Assembly: GCF_018219815.1 (NCBI RefSeq)
Contig: NZ_JADMKU010000001.1
Coordinates: 372,001-436,000 of the forward strand
Reading direction: 5' to 3'
Length of the DNA: 64,000 nucleotides
Origin: Thalassovita aquimarina
GTDB taxonomy: Bacteria > Pseudomonadota > Alphaproteobacteria > Rhodobacterales > Rhodobacteraceae
Below the pieces are notes generated by a model. That model was not told the origin of the DNA. It saw nothing but the letters and a program-made list of their open reading frames with translations, and ran no database searches. Position numbers and translations under genes: made by a program. Positions 36,758-45,624 of the stretch are shown in pieces; the first letter of the stretch is position 1; each line of letters opens with the position of its first letter.

Positions 36758-37339
36758 TCAGGACATTCCTGCGGGTGAAGCTCCGATCAGGAGCAGGAAG
36801 AAAGACAGGCAGATCGCGATGCCCAGCATGGAGGCGACAAGCACCATGATCGACTTCAGGATCGACCCGAAGCCTTGCGCTTCGTCGATGAAGGCGACGG
36901 TGATCCAGATCCCCCACAGCCCCGCGGCCAGCGCCAGCATGTCGCTCAGAAAGGTGGAGACGAAAAACAGCAGAAAGACGACCGCCTGCAGCACCAGCCG
37001 CAGCCCCTGCAGCCAGACAACGAGCGCCAGCATATCGGCCAGTTGCGCCTTGCCGCCCATCATCTGGCCGATCCAGGTCAGGACATAAGTGCCGATCACG
37101 ATGCCGCCGCCAAGGATCATGGCAAACATCCAGGGCGACGCGAATGGCGCCGGCACCAGTTCCGGCACCGCCAGCAACGGCACCGTCACCCCGTTCAGGA
37201 TCGCGTTGAGCACCACGATCAGCGCCAGCGCGGTCCAGAGCAGCGACGCATCAAGCCGCAGGGCAAGAATCTGCCGCGCGGCATGGCGCGGATTGCGCAG
37301 CGTATCAATCGCCAGTTGTTTCGGGTCAGGCAGGGTCAT
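36758..37339 (-). CDS. YIP1-family membrane protein (first copy, next to sufS)
   Basis: 193 residues with about five hydrophobic segments and a short cytoplasmic N-terminus (MTLPDPKQLAIDTLRNPRHA). The pattern fits the bacterial YIP1 domain family. It lies 2 nt before sufS and overlaps the preceding related gene by 14 nt, so it is part of the suf operon. No biochemical role is established; the position between sufD and sufS suggests it is at least co-regulated with iron-sulfur assembly. Confidence 0.8.
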   Translation of the reverse strand: MTLPDPKQLAIDTLRNPRHAARQILALRLDASLLWTALALIVVLNAILNGVTVPLLAVPELVPAPFASPWMFAMILGGGIVIGTYVLTWIGQMMGGKAQLADMLALVVWLQGLRLVLQAVVFLLFFVSTFLSDMLALAAGLWGIWITVAFIDEAQGFGSILKSIMVLVASMLGIAICLSFFLLLIGASPAGMS

Positions 37340-37823
37340 CGGTCATCCCCCATTCGACGCGGACCAGCGCCGCGATCCAGAACCAGGCAAACAGCATCAG
37401 CCACAACAGCCCGACCCCGTCCAGTACCGGCCCGCCGCCGATGAACCCCGCCACCAAGCCGTGGAACAGCAGCACCGGGGAGGACGCCAACAGCGCCCAG
37501 AACAGCGACAGCCGCGCGCCGTAGCCGGTGCCCTTGCCGCCAAAGGCGCGGGCGCCGACATGCACGATGAAGGCCATCACGTAAAGCAGCAGCGGCATGA
37601 TGAAGAGCCATGCCAGAAGCGTACCGCCCAACAGCATGTCCAGCTCTTCCCCGGTCATATAGGCCTGCCGCGCCAGCCGCGGCCATTGCGCGACGAAGAC
37701 CAGGACGCAACCGATCATCAGGATGACCAGCGCCCGGTCCTCGCGCGGGCCGCGCGCGACCATCCGGGCCACCACGCGGCCCGGGCCTTTGTAGGTGGCG
37801 ACGATATCTCGGGTCACCGACAT
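37326..37823 (-). CDS. YIP1-like membrane protein (second copy, next to sufD)
   Basis: 165 residues with about four hydrophobic segments (for example ALVILMIGCVLVFVAQW and LFWALLASSPVLLFHGLVAG). It resembles the next gene product in size and layout and is probably a diverged YIP1-type relative. The start overlaps the sufD stop by one base and its end overlaps the next gene by 14 nt, so translation is coupled along sufD - YIP1-like - YIP1 - sufS. Function unknown. Confidence 0.7.
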   Translation of the reverse strand: MSVTRDIVATYKGPGRVVARMVARGPREDRALVILMIGCVLVFVAQWPRLARQAYMTGEELDMLLGGTLLAWLFIMPLLLYVMAFIVHVGARAFGGKGTGYGARLSLFWALLASSPVLLFHGLVAGFIGGGPVLDGVGLLWLMLFAWFWIAALVRVEWGMTDDPA

Positions 37824-39106
37824 CAGTCGCGCCGGCGTTCCAGCCAGCCTTGCAGCCGGCCTACGATTTCCTCGCGCAGTCCTTCGTCCTCGATTTCCTC
37901 GACCGCTTCGGCAAGGAAGGCCAGCACCAGAAGATCGGTGGCCTGGTCTTCGGGCACGCCGCGCGAACGCAGGTAAAACAGGGCCGTTTCATCGATCGCG
38001 CCGCTGGTCGACCCGTGCGAACAGGCCACGTCATCGGCATAGATTTCCAGTTCCGGCTTGGCCAGGAACTGTGAATCGTCATCCAGCAGCAGCGACTGGC
38101 TGATCTGGTAGCCGTCGGTCTTCTGCGCCCCTTCCTTCACCAGTATCTTGCCCTGGAACACGCCGGTCGCGCCGTTGCGCAGCACCTTCTTGAACACCTG
38201 GCGGCTTTCGCAATTCACCGCGTCATGGGTGATGAAGACGGTGTCGTCGTGATGGAACTCACCATCGCCCATGCAGGCCCCGGCGACATGCGCCACCGCG
38301 TCGTCACCGGTCAGTTCGATCACGCATTCGTTGCGTGTCATCACCCCGTTGGCGGTCAGCGTGAAGGATTTGAACAGGCTTTCCTCACCCAGCCGGGCGA
38401 ATATGTGGGTCGCGGCGCGGCGTTCGTGATCGCGCCCCTGGGTACGGACATGGTGGAAGCGCGCCTTGTCGGCGACCTTGACCTCCATCACCTTGTTGAG
38501 CCGTGCCGCGGCGGGGCCGTTTTCCAGAACGGTCAGTTCGGCGCCCTCTTCCAGCTTGATCACGTGGTGCAGGATCGCGTCCGAGGTTTCCGAAGCGTGG
38601 AGATAGCTCAGGTTCACCGGCTTCGACACCTTGCCGGTCACCCGGATCAGCACGCCATCAGTCGCAAAGGCACTGTTCAGCGCCGCCAGCGGGCGTTCCA
38701 CCGGCGACTGACCGTTGGTTTCCAGCACACCGTAAAGCCCCTTCGCCCAATGAATATCGGCATCGATATCGGCAAGGCGCGAAATCTCGATGCCCTCGGC
38801 TTCGAGATCGTCACTGGCTTCGGCATCGAACACGCCGTCGACGAAAACGATCCGCAGACGATCAACGTCATTGAAGACCGTTGCCTCATCCGCGCTGAAC
38901 AGCGCCGCCGGGGTCACCTCGGGGTTCGCCAACGTGTCGGGACGGGTGTATTTCCAGTATTCGTCGCGCCGTCCCGGCAGCCCCATCGCGCGCAGCCGCG
39001 CCAGCGCGTCCTCGCGCGCCTCGGACAGCCAGCCGGGACCCGCAGGCAGGCTCATCGCCGACACCCGCGCCTCGGTCGCGTCCAGTTTCACCTGCGTCAA
39101 CGCCAT
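37823..39106 (-). CDS. sufD: Fe-S cluster assembly protein SufD
   Basis: 427 residues from the ATG at 39106, whose A is shared with the sufC stop (TAATG). An N-terminal helical part (about 1-120, with RRDEYWKYTRPD) precedes the right-handed beta-helix shared with SufB; the C-terminal part contains CSHGSTSGAIDETALFYLRSRGVPEDQA, with the conserved His of SufD. The protein forms the SufBC2D scaffold with SufB and SufC. A longer upstream frame is antisense-free noise inside sufC and was not used. Confidence 0.95.
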   Translation of the reverse strand: MALTQVKLDATEARVSAMSLPAGPGWLSEAREDALARLRAMGLPGRRDEYWKYTRPDTLANPEVTPAALFSADEATVFNDVDRLRIVFVDGVFDAEASDDLEAEGIEISRLADIDADIHWAKGLYGVLETNGQSPVERPLAALNSAFATDGVLIRVTGKVSKPVNLSYLHASETSDAILHHVIKLEEGAELTVLENGPAAARLNKVMEVKVADKARFHHVRTQGRDHERRAATHIFARLGEESLFKSFTLTANGVMTRNECVIELTGDDAVAHVAGACMGDGEFHHDDTVFITHDAVNCESRQVFKKVLRNGATGVFQGKILVKEGAQKTDGYQISQSLLLDDDSQFLAKPELEIYADDVACSHGSTSGAIDETALFYLRSRGVPEDQATDLLVLAFLAEAVEEIEDEGLREEIVGRLQGWLERRRD

Positions 39107-39861
39107 TACGCCACCTCCGCCAGGATATCGGCATAGCCGTTCTTTTCGACTTCCAGCGCCAGTTCGGGACCACCGGTTTTGACGATCTTGCCGTTGGCCA
39201 TGATGTGCACGACGTCCGGCGTGATATGATCCAACAGGCGCTGGTAGTGGGTGATGACGAGGAAGGAACGGCCTTCGCTGCGCAGCGCGTTGACGCCTTC
39301 GGCGACCAGCTTCATCGCGTCCACGTCGAGCCCGGAATCGGTTTCGTCGAGGATGCACATTTTCGGTTCCAGCATCGCCATCTGCAGGATCTCGTTGCGT
39401 TTCTTTTCACCGCCCGAGAAACCGACATTGACCGGCCGCTTCAGCATCTCGGCGTCGATTTTCAGTTCCTTCGCCTTGGCGCGGATCACCTTCAGAAACT
39501 CGGTCGAGGACATTTCCTCTTCGCCGCGCGCCTTGCGCTGCGCGTTCACCGCGGTGCGCAGGAAGGTCATGTTGCCGACACCGGGGATTTCAACCGGGTA
39601 CTGGAACGCCAAGAACAGGCCCTCGGCGGCGCGTTCCTCGGCTTCCATCTCCAGGATGTTCTTGCCATCCAGGATCGCTTCGCCGCCGGTGACTTCGTAC
39701 CCGCCCTTGCCCGACAGCACGTAGGACAGGGTCGATTTGCCCGACCCGTTCGGGCCCATGATCGCGTGGACCTTACCGGTCTCCACGGTCAGGTTCAGCC
39801 CCTTGAGGATCTGCTTGTCCTCGTCTTCCAGTTTGACCTGCAGGTTCTTGATTTCCAGCAT
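39106..39861 (-). CDS. sufC: Fe-S cluster assembly ATPase SufC
   Basis: 251 residues. ABC ATPase with Walker A GPNGSGKST, the SufC-type Q-loop region LFLAFQYPVEIPGV, signature GFSGGEKKRNEI, Walker B CILDETDSGLDVDA and switch His LVITHYQRLLDH. Unlike transporter ATPases it is soluble and drives structural change in SufBC2D during cluster assembly. It follows four accessory genes that separate it from sufB. Confidence 0.96.
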   Translation of the reverse strand: MLEIKNLQVKLEDEDKQILKGLNLTVETGKVHAIMGPNGSGKSTLSYVLSGKGGYEVTGGEAILDGKNILEMEAEERAAEGLFLAFQYPVEIPGVGNMTFLRTAVNAQRKARGEEEMSSTEFLKVIRAKAKELKIDAEMLKRPVNVGFSGGEKKRNEILQMAMLEPKMCILDETDSGLDVDAMKLVAEGVNALRSEGRSFLVITHYQRLLDHITPDVVHIMANGKIVKTGGPELALEVEKNGYADILAEVA

Positions 39862-39897
39862 GTTCAGTTTCCTTTTCCTGTTCGCGTGGCAGCCCTG

Positions 39898-40497
39898 TCA
39901 GGGCCGCGTCATGAGTTGAACCACCCCAAGCAGCTTGTCGCGCGGCACAGGGGTTGGTGTGACGTTGAAACGAGCCATCCGGCCGATCATCTCGTCCGGC
40001 TTGCCCAGAAAATCCTCGATCGCGTGCAGCCGCTTGCGGTCTGCGTAATCGTCGATATAGAGCGTCACCGGACGGGTGATCCGGAACGCCGTTGCCAGGG
40101 CGCAACCGACCCGGAACCGGCCATCGACCAGCACCACGTCGGGATGGGTGAAGCGGGGATTGTCCCAGACCGCCAGCGGATAGCGGGGGAATTTTTTCCA
40201 TTCGCTGTCATCGACCGGGTGGCCCCATTCCTTGGTCGGGCCGATATCGGCATGGACGACATGCACCTCGCCCTTCGGCGGGTTGGCGGCGAAGTAATCG
40301 CGCATCATCCGCGCCCAGTCCGGATCGCTTTCTACCGACCAAACCACCTTGCCCAGCTCGGCAGCCATCACGGTGGACCCGCCGCTGCCGTATTCGAGGA
40401 TGCACTCCGCCCCGGCATAGGTGCGGCGCAGCGCGATCGCCTCTGCCTCGGGCAGCGTCAGCTCGGGACGGCTGGGGATATCGGGGCGTGTATCCAA
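39898..40497 (-). CDS. SAM-methyltransferase-fold protein of unknown target
   Basis: 199 residues, TTG start at 40497, one base after the stop of the preceding gene; no better in-frame start exists before the glycine motif. ECILEYGSGGSTVMAAELG (about 30-50) is a class I methyltransferase motif I, followed by the acidic end of strand 2 (VESDPDW) and DVVLVDGRFRVGCAL as a motif IV-like region. Methyltransferases of this look occur near surface-polysaccharide genes. The target is unknown. It is inside the suf operon, 36 nt before sufC. Confidence 0.6.
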   Translation of the reverse strand: MDTRPDIPSRPELTLPEAEAIALRRTYAGAECILEYGSGGSTVMAAELGKVVWSVESDPDWARMMRDYFAANPPKGEVHVVHADIGPTKEWGHPVDDSEWKKFPRYPLAVWDNPRFTHPDVVLVDGRFRVGCALATAFRITRPVTLYIDDYADRKRLHAIEDFLGKPDEMIGRMARFNVTPTPVPRDKLLGVVQLMTRP

Positions 40498-40498
40498 G

Positions 40499-40813
40499 TC
40501 AGTCCACCACCACGGCAGTGCCCGATGCCGATACCATCAGCATCGACTGCCCCACCACTTCGTAATCCAGATCGACGCCGACAACGGCATTGGCGCCAAG
40601 CGCCGCGGCGCGCTGTTCCATTTCGCGCAGGGCGGTGTCGCGGCCGTCCTGCAGCTTGCTTTCATAGGCGCCCGAGCGGCCGCCGATGATGTCGGTGATC
40701 CCGGCGAACATGTCGCGCACCACGTTGGCGCCCATGATCGCCTCGCCCACGACGATCCCCTTGTAATCGGTGATCTTGCGGCCCTCGATGGAATTGGTGG
40801 TGGTAACGATCAT
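40499..40813 (-). CDS. YbjQ-family (heavy-metal-binding domain) protein
   Basis: 104 residues matching the YbjQ/UPF0145 family in length and motifs: [49 protein letters not shown] and [16 protein letters not shown]. The family forms small pentameric or decameric cytoplasmic proteins; the heavy-metal label is historical and no function is proven. It is coupled by a 4-nt overlap to the preceding FkbM-type gene and is followed after one base by the methyltransferase-fold gene. Confidence 0.9.
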   Translation of the reverse strand: MIVTTTNSIEGRKITDYKGIVVGEAIMGANVVRDMFAGITDIIGGRSGAYESKLQDGRDTALREMEQRAAALGANAVVGVDLDYEVVGQSMLMVSASGTAVVVD

Positions 40814-41682
40814 GCCAGATACTCCTGCGGAAGATGGGACACATAGCCTGCGGCCAGGGTCTGCACATTGGCACGCGCGGCCAGTTCATCAAGGCACAAC
40901 AGCGCCAAATCGTGGCTGCCGAACACGCCCGCCGCCAGCAGCGCCAGATGCGCGACCTGTTCATCGGACCATGCAGAGCGGTCTTCGAAGCTGCGGATAT
41001 AGACCGCGTCACCGTCGATCAGCTGGCTGCCGATGCGACGCCGGTTGAGCCTGTCGTTCTGCGAATTATGCAGCATACGCGCCTTGGGACGGATGAATTT
41101 ATGCAAAACGAAGCCCTGCGCGCGCAGCTCGGCATCGAGTTCGTGCAAATCCGGTTCGCCATCGTAGAGCCGGTAAAACCGCATCTCGGCGATCACCGCG
41201 ACGGCCTTTGACAACTTGCGCCGCCCCGATTGCAGCACCTGCACTTCGGCCCCCTGTGCATCGACCTTCAGCAGGTCGACGGGCGGCAGGTCGTCCAGCT
41301 GATCCAGTCCAACCAGGTCGAGTTGATGTTCGACCTCAGTGCCTAGATGGCGGCGGAAATGGCCCAGGTAACCGATGCTTTTTTCCGACATCTTATAGAG
41401 CGACGACATCTCGGACGCCTTATAGGCATTGAATACCGCCGGTCCGGGCTTGCCCACCGCATGCCCCAGAACGCGCAGACAGTCCAGTTTGGCCTTCTCC
41501 AACGCGTCGCGCGCCGTGTCGTTGGGTTCGAATCCCCAGACCTCGGCCAACCCAGCCTCGGCCAGCGCCTCATAGACCGGCGCTTCGATCGGATTGGCCC
41601 CGACATCGGCAATGCGGACCGGGCGGATGGGGGCAAGCCCCTCCGCCAGATACGTCAGCAATGTCTTGGCCAGATGAGTCAT
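40810..41682 (-). CDS. FkbM-type methyltransferase
   Basis: 290 residues. Motif [20 protein letters not shown] (about 20-40), [14 protein letters not shown] as the acidic strand-2 motif, and [31 protein letters not shown], the most characteristic block of FkbM family O-methyltransferases. A further 100 residues follow, longer than a minimal FkbM domain. Such enzymes usually methylate sugars or secondary metabolites. Its presence between sufB and sufC is not explained by iron-sulfur assembly. It overlaps both neighbours by 4 nt. Confidence 0.8.
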   Translation of the reverse strand: MTHLAKTLLTYLAEGLAPIRPVRIADVGANPIEAPVYEALAEAGLAEVWGFEPNDTARDALEKAKLDCLRVLGHAVGKPGPAVFNAYKASEMSSLYKMSEKSIGYLGHFRRHLGTEVEHQLDLVGLDQLDDLPPVDLLKVDAQGAEVQVLQSGRRKLSKAVAVIAEMRFYRLYDGEPDLHELDAELRAQGFVLHKFIRPKARMLHNSQNDRLNRRRIGSQLIDGDAVYIRSFEDRSAWSDEQVAHLALLAAGVFGSHDLALLCLDELAARANVQTLAAGYVSHLPQEYLA

Positions 41683-42014
41683 GGCTTGTCTTTCTTGTCC
41701 CAGTACCCGCTACGTTTCATTTCCGCGATCTGACGTGCTCGCTCGGCTTCAGAACTATCTCGTTTTGCCTGCAGTTTCTGAGCCAGAGTCTGTTTCTCGC
41801 GTTTCCCGAACAAAGTCGTGAGCGCAACAATCGTTGCAATTCCAATGGCTATCCCGAAGATCAGCCCAATCGTCATGTTGGCGACGCTGCTTAGCGCCAC
41901 CACACTAAGAAGAGCGACAATCACCCCGACCAGCACCGAAACCCGGGAACTGCTCTTATGCGCAGGGTGATCGATCTGCTTCAGCAATGCCTCTTCTATG
42001 GAATTGCCGATCAT
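41679..42014 (-). CDS. Small membrane protein of unknown function
   Basis: 111 residues with two adjacent hydrophobic segments (VSVLVGVIVALLSVVALSSV and MTIGLIFGIAIGIATIVAL, about 25-70) and a charged, coiled-coil-like C-terminal half (KREKQTLAQKLQAKRDSSEAERARQIAEM). No family recognised. It begins one base after the sufB stop and overlaps the FkbM-type gene by 4 nt. One sampled line counts about 53% GC, lower than sufB, so it may have come from elsewhere. Confidence 0.7.
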   Translation of the reverse strand: MIGNSIEEALLKQIDHPAHKSSSRVSVLVGVIVALLSVVALSSVANMTIGLIFGIAIGIATIVALTTLFGKREKQTLAQKLQAKRDSSEAERARQIAEMKRSGYWDKKDKP

Positions 42015-42015
42015 C

Positions 42016-43551
42016 TTAGCCTACCGAGCCCTCAAGGCTGATCGCCACCAACTGCTGCGCTTCCATCGCGAATTCCATCGGCAGCGCCTGCAGCACTTCC
42101 TTGCAGAACCCGTTCACGACCAGCGCCACGGCCTCTTCCTCGTCCATGCCGCGCTGACGGCAATAGAACAGCTGATCGTCATCGACCTTGGAAGTGGTCG
42201 CTTCGTGCTCCACCCGGGCCGAATTGTTGCGCACCTCGATATACGGCACCGTATGGGCGCCGCATTTGTCGCCGATCAGCAGACTGTCGCACTGGGTATA
42301 GTTGCGCCCGTTCTTGGCCTTCGGGTGCATCGACACCAGACCGCGATAGGTGTTCTGCGCATGGCCCGCGCTGATGCCCTTCGACACGATGCGCGACTTG
42401 GTGTTCTTGCCCAGATGCACCATCTTGGTGCCGGTATCGGCCTGCTGGTAATTGTTCGCGATGGCGATGGAATAAAACTCGCCCTGGCTGTCATCGCCGC
42501 GCAGGATGCAGGACGGGTATTTCCAGGTCACTGCCGAGCCGGTTTCCACCTGGGTCCACATCACCTTGGACCGGTCGCCACGGCAATCGGCGCGCTTGGT
42601 AACGAAGTTGTAGATGCCGCCCTTGCCTTCCTCGTCGCCCGGATACCAGTTCTGAACGGTCGAGTATTTCACCTCGGCGTCTTCCTCGACGATGATTTCG
42701 ACCACCGCCGCGTGCAGCTGCGCCACGTCACGCTGCGGCGCGGTGCAGCCTTCCAGGTAGGACACGTAGGATCCCTTGTCGGCGATGATCAGCGTGCGTT
42801 CGAACTGGCCGGTGTTTTCCGCGTTGATGCGGAAATAGGTCGACAGTTCCATCGGGCAGCGCACCCCCGGCGGCACGTAGACGAACGACCCGTCCGAGAA
42901 CACGGCGCTGTTCAGCGTGGCATAGAAGTTGTCCGATTGCGGCACGACCGAGCCGAGGTATTTCTTCACCAGCTCGGGGTGTTTCTTGATCGCCTCGGAA
43001 ATCGAGCAGAAGATGACGCCCGCCTTTTCCAGCTCCGCCTGGAAGGTGGTGCCCACCGAAACGCTGTCGAACACCGCGTCCACCGCGACCTTGCGGCCCT
43101 CGGCGGGGGCTTCGTCCGCCCCTTCGATCCCGGCGAGGATCATCTGTTCCTTCAGCGGGATGCCCAGCTTTTCATAGGTGGCCAGCAGCTTGGGATCGAC
43201 CTCGTCCAGCGACTTGGGCTTTTCCTCCATCGATTTCGGACGGGCATAGTAATACTGGTCCTGGAAATCGATTTCCGGGTAGTTGACCATCGCCCATTTC
43301 GGTTCTTCCATCTGCTGCCAGCGCTCCAGCGCCTGCAGCCGCCACTCGGTCATCCATTCCGGTTCGCCGTTCTTGTCCGAAATCAGCTTCACGATATCGG
43401 CATTCACGCCCTTGGGCGCGTATTCCATCTCGATCTCGGTTTCCCAGCCGTATTTGTACTTGCCGCCGACTTCGCGGACGGCATCGACCGTTTCCTGATC
43501 GACGCCTTCCTTCACCTTGTCGGTCCCCTTGGGGTTGTCCACAACAGTCAT
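42016..43551 (-). CDS. sufB: Fe-S cluster assembly protein SufB
   Basis: 511 residues, somewhat longer than E. coli SufB (495) and typical of alphaproteobacteria. The central and C-terminal parts are the SufB/D beta-helix; recognisable blocks are [72 protein letters not shown] and [24 protein letters not shown], holding the conserved Cys and Glu residues involved in sulfur transfer and cluster binding. It lies 24 nt after the first cysteine desulfurase gene. Confidence 0.96.
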   Translation of the reverse strand: MTVVDNPKGTDKVKEGVDQETVDAVREVGGKYKYGWETEIEMEYAPKGVNADIVKLISDKNGEPEWMTEWRLQALERWQQMEEPKWAMVNYPEIDFQDQYYYARPKSMEEKPKSLDEVDPKLLATYEKLGIPLKEQMILAGIEGADEAPAEGRKVAVDAVFDSVSVGTTFQAELEKAGVIFCSISEAIKKHPELVKKYLGSVVPQSDNFYATLNSAVFSDGSFVYVPPGVRCPMELSTYFRINAENTGQFERTLIIADKGSYVSYLEGCTAPQRDVAQLHAAVVEIIVEEDAEVKYSTVQNWYPGDEEGKGGIYNFVTKRADCRGDRSKVMWTQVETGSAVTWKYPSCILRGDDSQGEFYSIAIANNYQQADTGTKMVHLGKNTKSRIVSKGISAGHAQNTYRGLVSMHPKAKNGRNYTQCDSLLIGDKCGAHTVPYIEVRNNSARVEHEATTSKVDDDQLFYCRQRGMDEEEAVALVVNGFCKEVLQALPMEFAMEAQQLVAISLEGSVG

Positions 43552-43575
43552 GTTCTTCTCCAGTTCGCGTCTCGG

Positions 43576-44619
43576 TCACGCCGCGCGGGCGTGGAATTTC
43601 TTCTGCTTTGCGGCCCAGGCTTCTGCAAAGCGCATCACGTCGTCTTCTTCGGTCTCCAGCCCCAGCGACACCCTTATCGCGCCGGCGGCCACGTCTTCGT
43701 CATATCCCATCGCGGTCAGCACCTTGCTGGCGCGCACCTTGCCGCTGGAACAGGCTGACCCGGCGCTGATGGCGAAGCCGGCCAGGTCCATCTGCATCAC
43801 CTGCGTTTCGCCCTTCCACCCCGGCGTGGCGAAACAGCTGGTATTGGGCAGCCGCTGGGCATCCTTGCCGACGAAAATAGTCTCCGGCGCCAATTCGGCG
43901 AGGGTGGTTTCCAATTTGTCGCGCAGCACGGCCACGCGATCCCATCTCCCCTCGGCCAGGTCGCGCGCCGCCACTTCCGCCGCGGCGCCGAAACCGGCAA
44001 TGCCGATCACGTTCTCTGTGCCCGCGCGCCGGCCCATTTCCTGCCCGCCGCCCTTCAGTTGCGCCGCGATATCGGTACCGCGCCGGATCACCAGCGCGCC
44101 GACGCCCTTCGGCCCGCCCAGCTTGTGCGCCGATACCAGCGCCGCCGTGGCCCCGGACCAGTTGAAGGCCAAAGGCAACTTGCCGAACGCCTGCGTCATG
44201 TCCGACAGTGCCAAACCCTCGGGCAGATCCTGCACCACGCCGGTTTCCGAATTGGCCAGTTGCAGCACCGACGCAGCCGGATCGGTCACCGTCACGCCGC
44301 CATTCGCATTCACCGGCAAGTCCGGTTCGACCCAGGCCGACACGGCATCATGCTCGACCAACGCACCGTGAAATCCGCGCCCGGCGCAGCACAAGGCCGC
44401 CGCCTCGGTCGCGCTCGAGGTGAAGACCACATCGGCGCCATCGGCGCCCAGGGCCGCCGCCACCTGACCGCGCGCCTTCTCGATCACCGCTTTCGCCGCC
44501 CGCCCCTCGGCATGGACCGAGGACGGATTGCCATAGACATCCATCGCCGCGACCATCGCCGCGCGCGCCTCTGCCCGCAGTGGCGTGGTAGCGTTATGAT
44601 CCAGATAGACGCGGTTCAT
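43576..44619 (-). CDS. Cysteine desulfurase, IscS/NifS type
   Basis: 347 residues, group I-like: LDHNATTPLRAEARAAMVAA at the N-terminus, PLP Lys in LVSAHKLGGPKGVGALV (about 185), and the active-site loop ISAGSACSSGKVRAS (Cys about 305). It is shorter than E. coli IscS (404). In the related Rhodobacter operon this place is taken by iscS. With sufS at the far end the operon codes for two desulfurases. It overlaps the preceding unknown gene by 4 nt. Confidence 0.92.
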   Translation of the reverse strand: MNRVYLDHNATTPLRAEARAAMVAAMDVYGNPSSVHAEGRAAKAVIEKARGQVAAALGADGADVVFTSSATEAAALCCAGRGFHGALVEHDAVSAWVEPDLPVNANGGVTVTDPAASVLQLANSETGVVQDLPEGLALSDMTQAFGKLPLAFNWSGATAALVSAHKLGGPKGVGALVIRRGTDIAAQLKGGGQEMGRRAGTENVIGIAGFGAAAEVAARDLAEGRWDRVAVLRDKLETTLAELAPETIFVGKDAQRLPNTSCFATPGWKGETQVMQMDLAGFAISAGSACSSGKVRASKVLTAMGYDEDVAAGAIRVSLGLETEEDDVMRFAEAWAAKQKKFHARAA

Positions 44620-45059
44620 TTCTCGCGGTCCTTCATCTCTTGCAAAGCGGCGCCAAACTCCGCCGCAACATCTGCCCGCAGGTAGTACTTGGTATTAGGG
44701 TCCGCCACGTCTTTCGCTTCGATGTCCATCAAGCGCAAAAGCGGGATCAGAATGGCCCCTGAAATCTCTGCATATCCCGGCTTCGGCACAGTGAGCCGGT
44801 TGCGCATTTTTGTCAGGAACTTGCTCTCCGCGCTCCAGGTTTCGAGGGCATCCCCTGCTGCGCGATCAAGGAACCGCAGCAGATCATCCAGCCCCATGCC
44901 TTGAAAAGCGATGCGCTCAAAATCCGAACGACGTCTTTTCCGCTGCTCCGCCAGTGTCTGGCGCCCCCAGACATCGACGACAACAACACCATCGCCACCG
45001 TCAAGAACGGGCGGCAACGCCTGCAGTGCATCAAGGGGGGAAAGAGCGGCGGTGTTCAT
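44616..45059 (-). CDS. Unknown protein between iscR and the cysteine desulfurase
   Basis: 147 residues, soluble, mixed charge. Visible segments are VVVVDVWGRQTLAEQRKRRR, a middle with KFLTKMRNRLTVPKPGYAEISGAILIPLL and DPNTKYYLRADVAAEFGAAL at the end. It has no cysteine and no motif that I know, so a direct cluster-binding role is not evident. It starts 3 nt after iscR and overlaps the cysteine desulfurase gene by 4 nt, so it is made together with the machinery. Confidence 0.7.
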   Translation of the reverse strand: MNTAALSPLDALQALPPVLDGGDGVVVVDVWGRQTLAEQRKRRRSDFERIAFQGMGLDDLLRFLDRAAGDALETWSAESKFLTKMRNRLTVPKPGYAEISGAILIPLLRLMDIEAKDVADPNTKYYLRADVAAEFGAALQEMKDREK

Positions 45060-45062
45060 GGA

Positions 45063-45533
45063 TTACTCCTCGTCCACCACGTCGAACAGGTGCGGCACCG
45101 CAGGACAGGGCGCCAGGCTATTCCCGACCACGTCCGACAGCCGCGCCTGGTGCAGGAAGACGTAAACATGCGCCGACAGGCTTTGCCACAGCCGGTTGGT
45201 CACCGATTGCGCCTTCGATCCCGACGCGGCACCGCTGGCGCCGGCGCCCTTGTGCATCGCGTCCACGGTTTCATCCACCGCCGACAACACCTCGACCACG
45301 CGGATTTCGCTGGTCGGCCGGGCCAACCGGTAACCGCCGCCCGGACCGCGCACTGATTCGACCAGTCCGGCGCGGCGCAGCTTGACGAAAAGCTGCTCCA
45401 GATAGGGCAGCGAAATGTCCTGCCGCTTGGAAATCTCGCCCAGCGTGACCAGCGCGCCCTCGTCCTGCAAGGCGATATCGGCCAGCGCTACCATAGCGTA
45501 ACGACCCTTGGTACTGAGTTTCACCGCGCTCAT
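45063..45533 (-). CDS. iscR: Rrf2-family iron-sulfur regulator IscR, single-cysteine type
   Basis: 156 residues. The winged helix-turn-helix of Rrf2 proteins is clear: KLSTKGRYAMVALADIALQ, ISKRQDISLPYLEQLFVKLRRAGLVESVRGPGGGYRLARP. E. coli IscR holds its 2Fe-2S cluster by three cysteines around residues 92-104; that stretch (VDAMHKGAGASGAASGSKAQ) has none here. The only cysteine is near the C-terminus (SLAPCPAVPHLF). This matches the Rhodobacter type, reported to bind a cluster with one cysteine and other ligands. It heads the isc/suf operon and probably regulates it. Confidence 0.93.
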   Translation of the reverse strand: MSAVKLSTKGRYAMVALADIALQDEGALVTLGEISKRQDISLPYLEQLFVKLRRAGLVESVRGPGGGYRLARPTSEIRVVEVLSAVDETVDAMHKGAGASGAASGSKAQSVTNRLWQSLSAHVYVFLHQARLSDVVGNSLAPCPAVPHLFDVVDEE

Positions 45534-45543
45534 CCTTTGCGAA

Positions 45544-45558
45544 CTGATTGACGATCAG
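45544..45558. promoter_or_regulatory. Short inverted repeat in the iscR leader
   Basis: CTGAT, five bases, ATCAG, located 11-25 nt upstream of the iscR start, between promoter and ribosome site. It could be an operator half-palindrome for IscR itself or a small RNA stem. Arms are only five bases, so chance is possible. Confidence 0.3.
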
Positions 45559-45607
45559 GCCTGCAAGGCTTATCTCGCTAGAACCCGCCCGGTATATTCA
45601 CCGGCAA

Positions 45608-45624
45608 TTTAGAAAAGTTCTAAG
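45608..45624 (-). promoter_or_regulatory. Irr-type iron control box over the iscR promoter
   Basis: TTTAGAAAAGTTCTAAG is a near-perfect palindrome with arms TTAGAA and TTCTAA. It fits the iron-control element of alphaproteobacterial Irr (TTTAGAA-N3-TTCTAAA). It covers the -10 element of the promoter below, so bound Irr would block it; Irr accumulates under iron limitation. Confidence 0.75.

Noticed and set aside
35424-37088. Long open frame on the plus strand opposite sufS
   Set aside because: Antisense shadow of a high-GC gene: no family motif, His/Arg/Gly-rich composition, no ribosome site. The minus strand encodes a full SufS.
41998-43758. Long open frame on the plus strand opposite sufB
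   Set aside because: Same kind of antisense shadow; SufB on the other strand is complete with its motifs.
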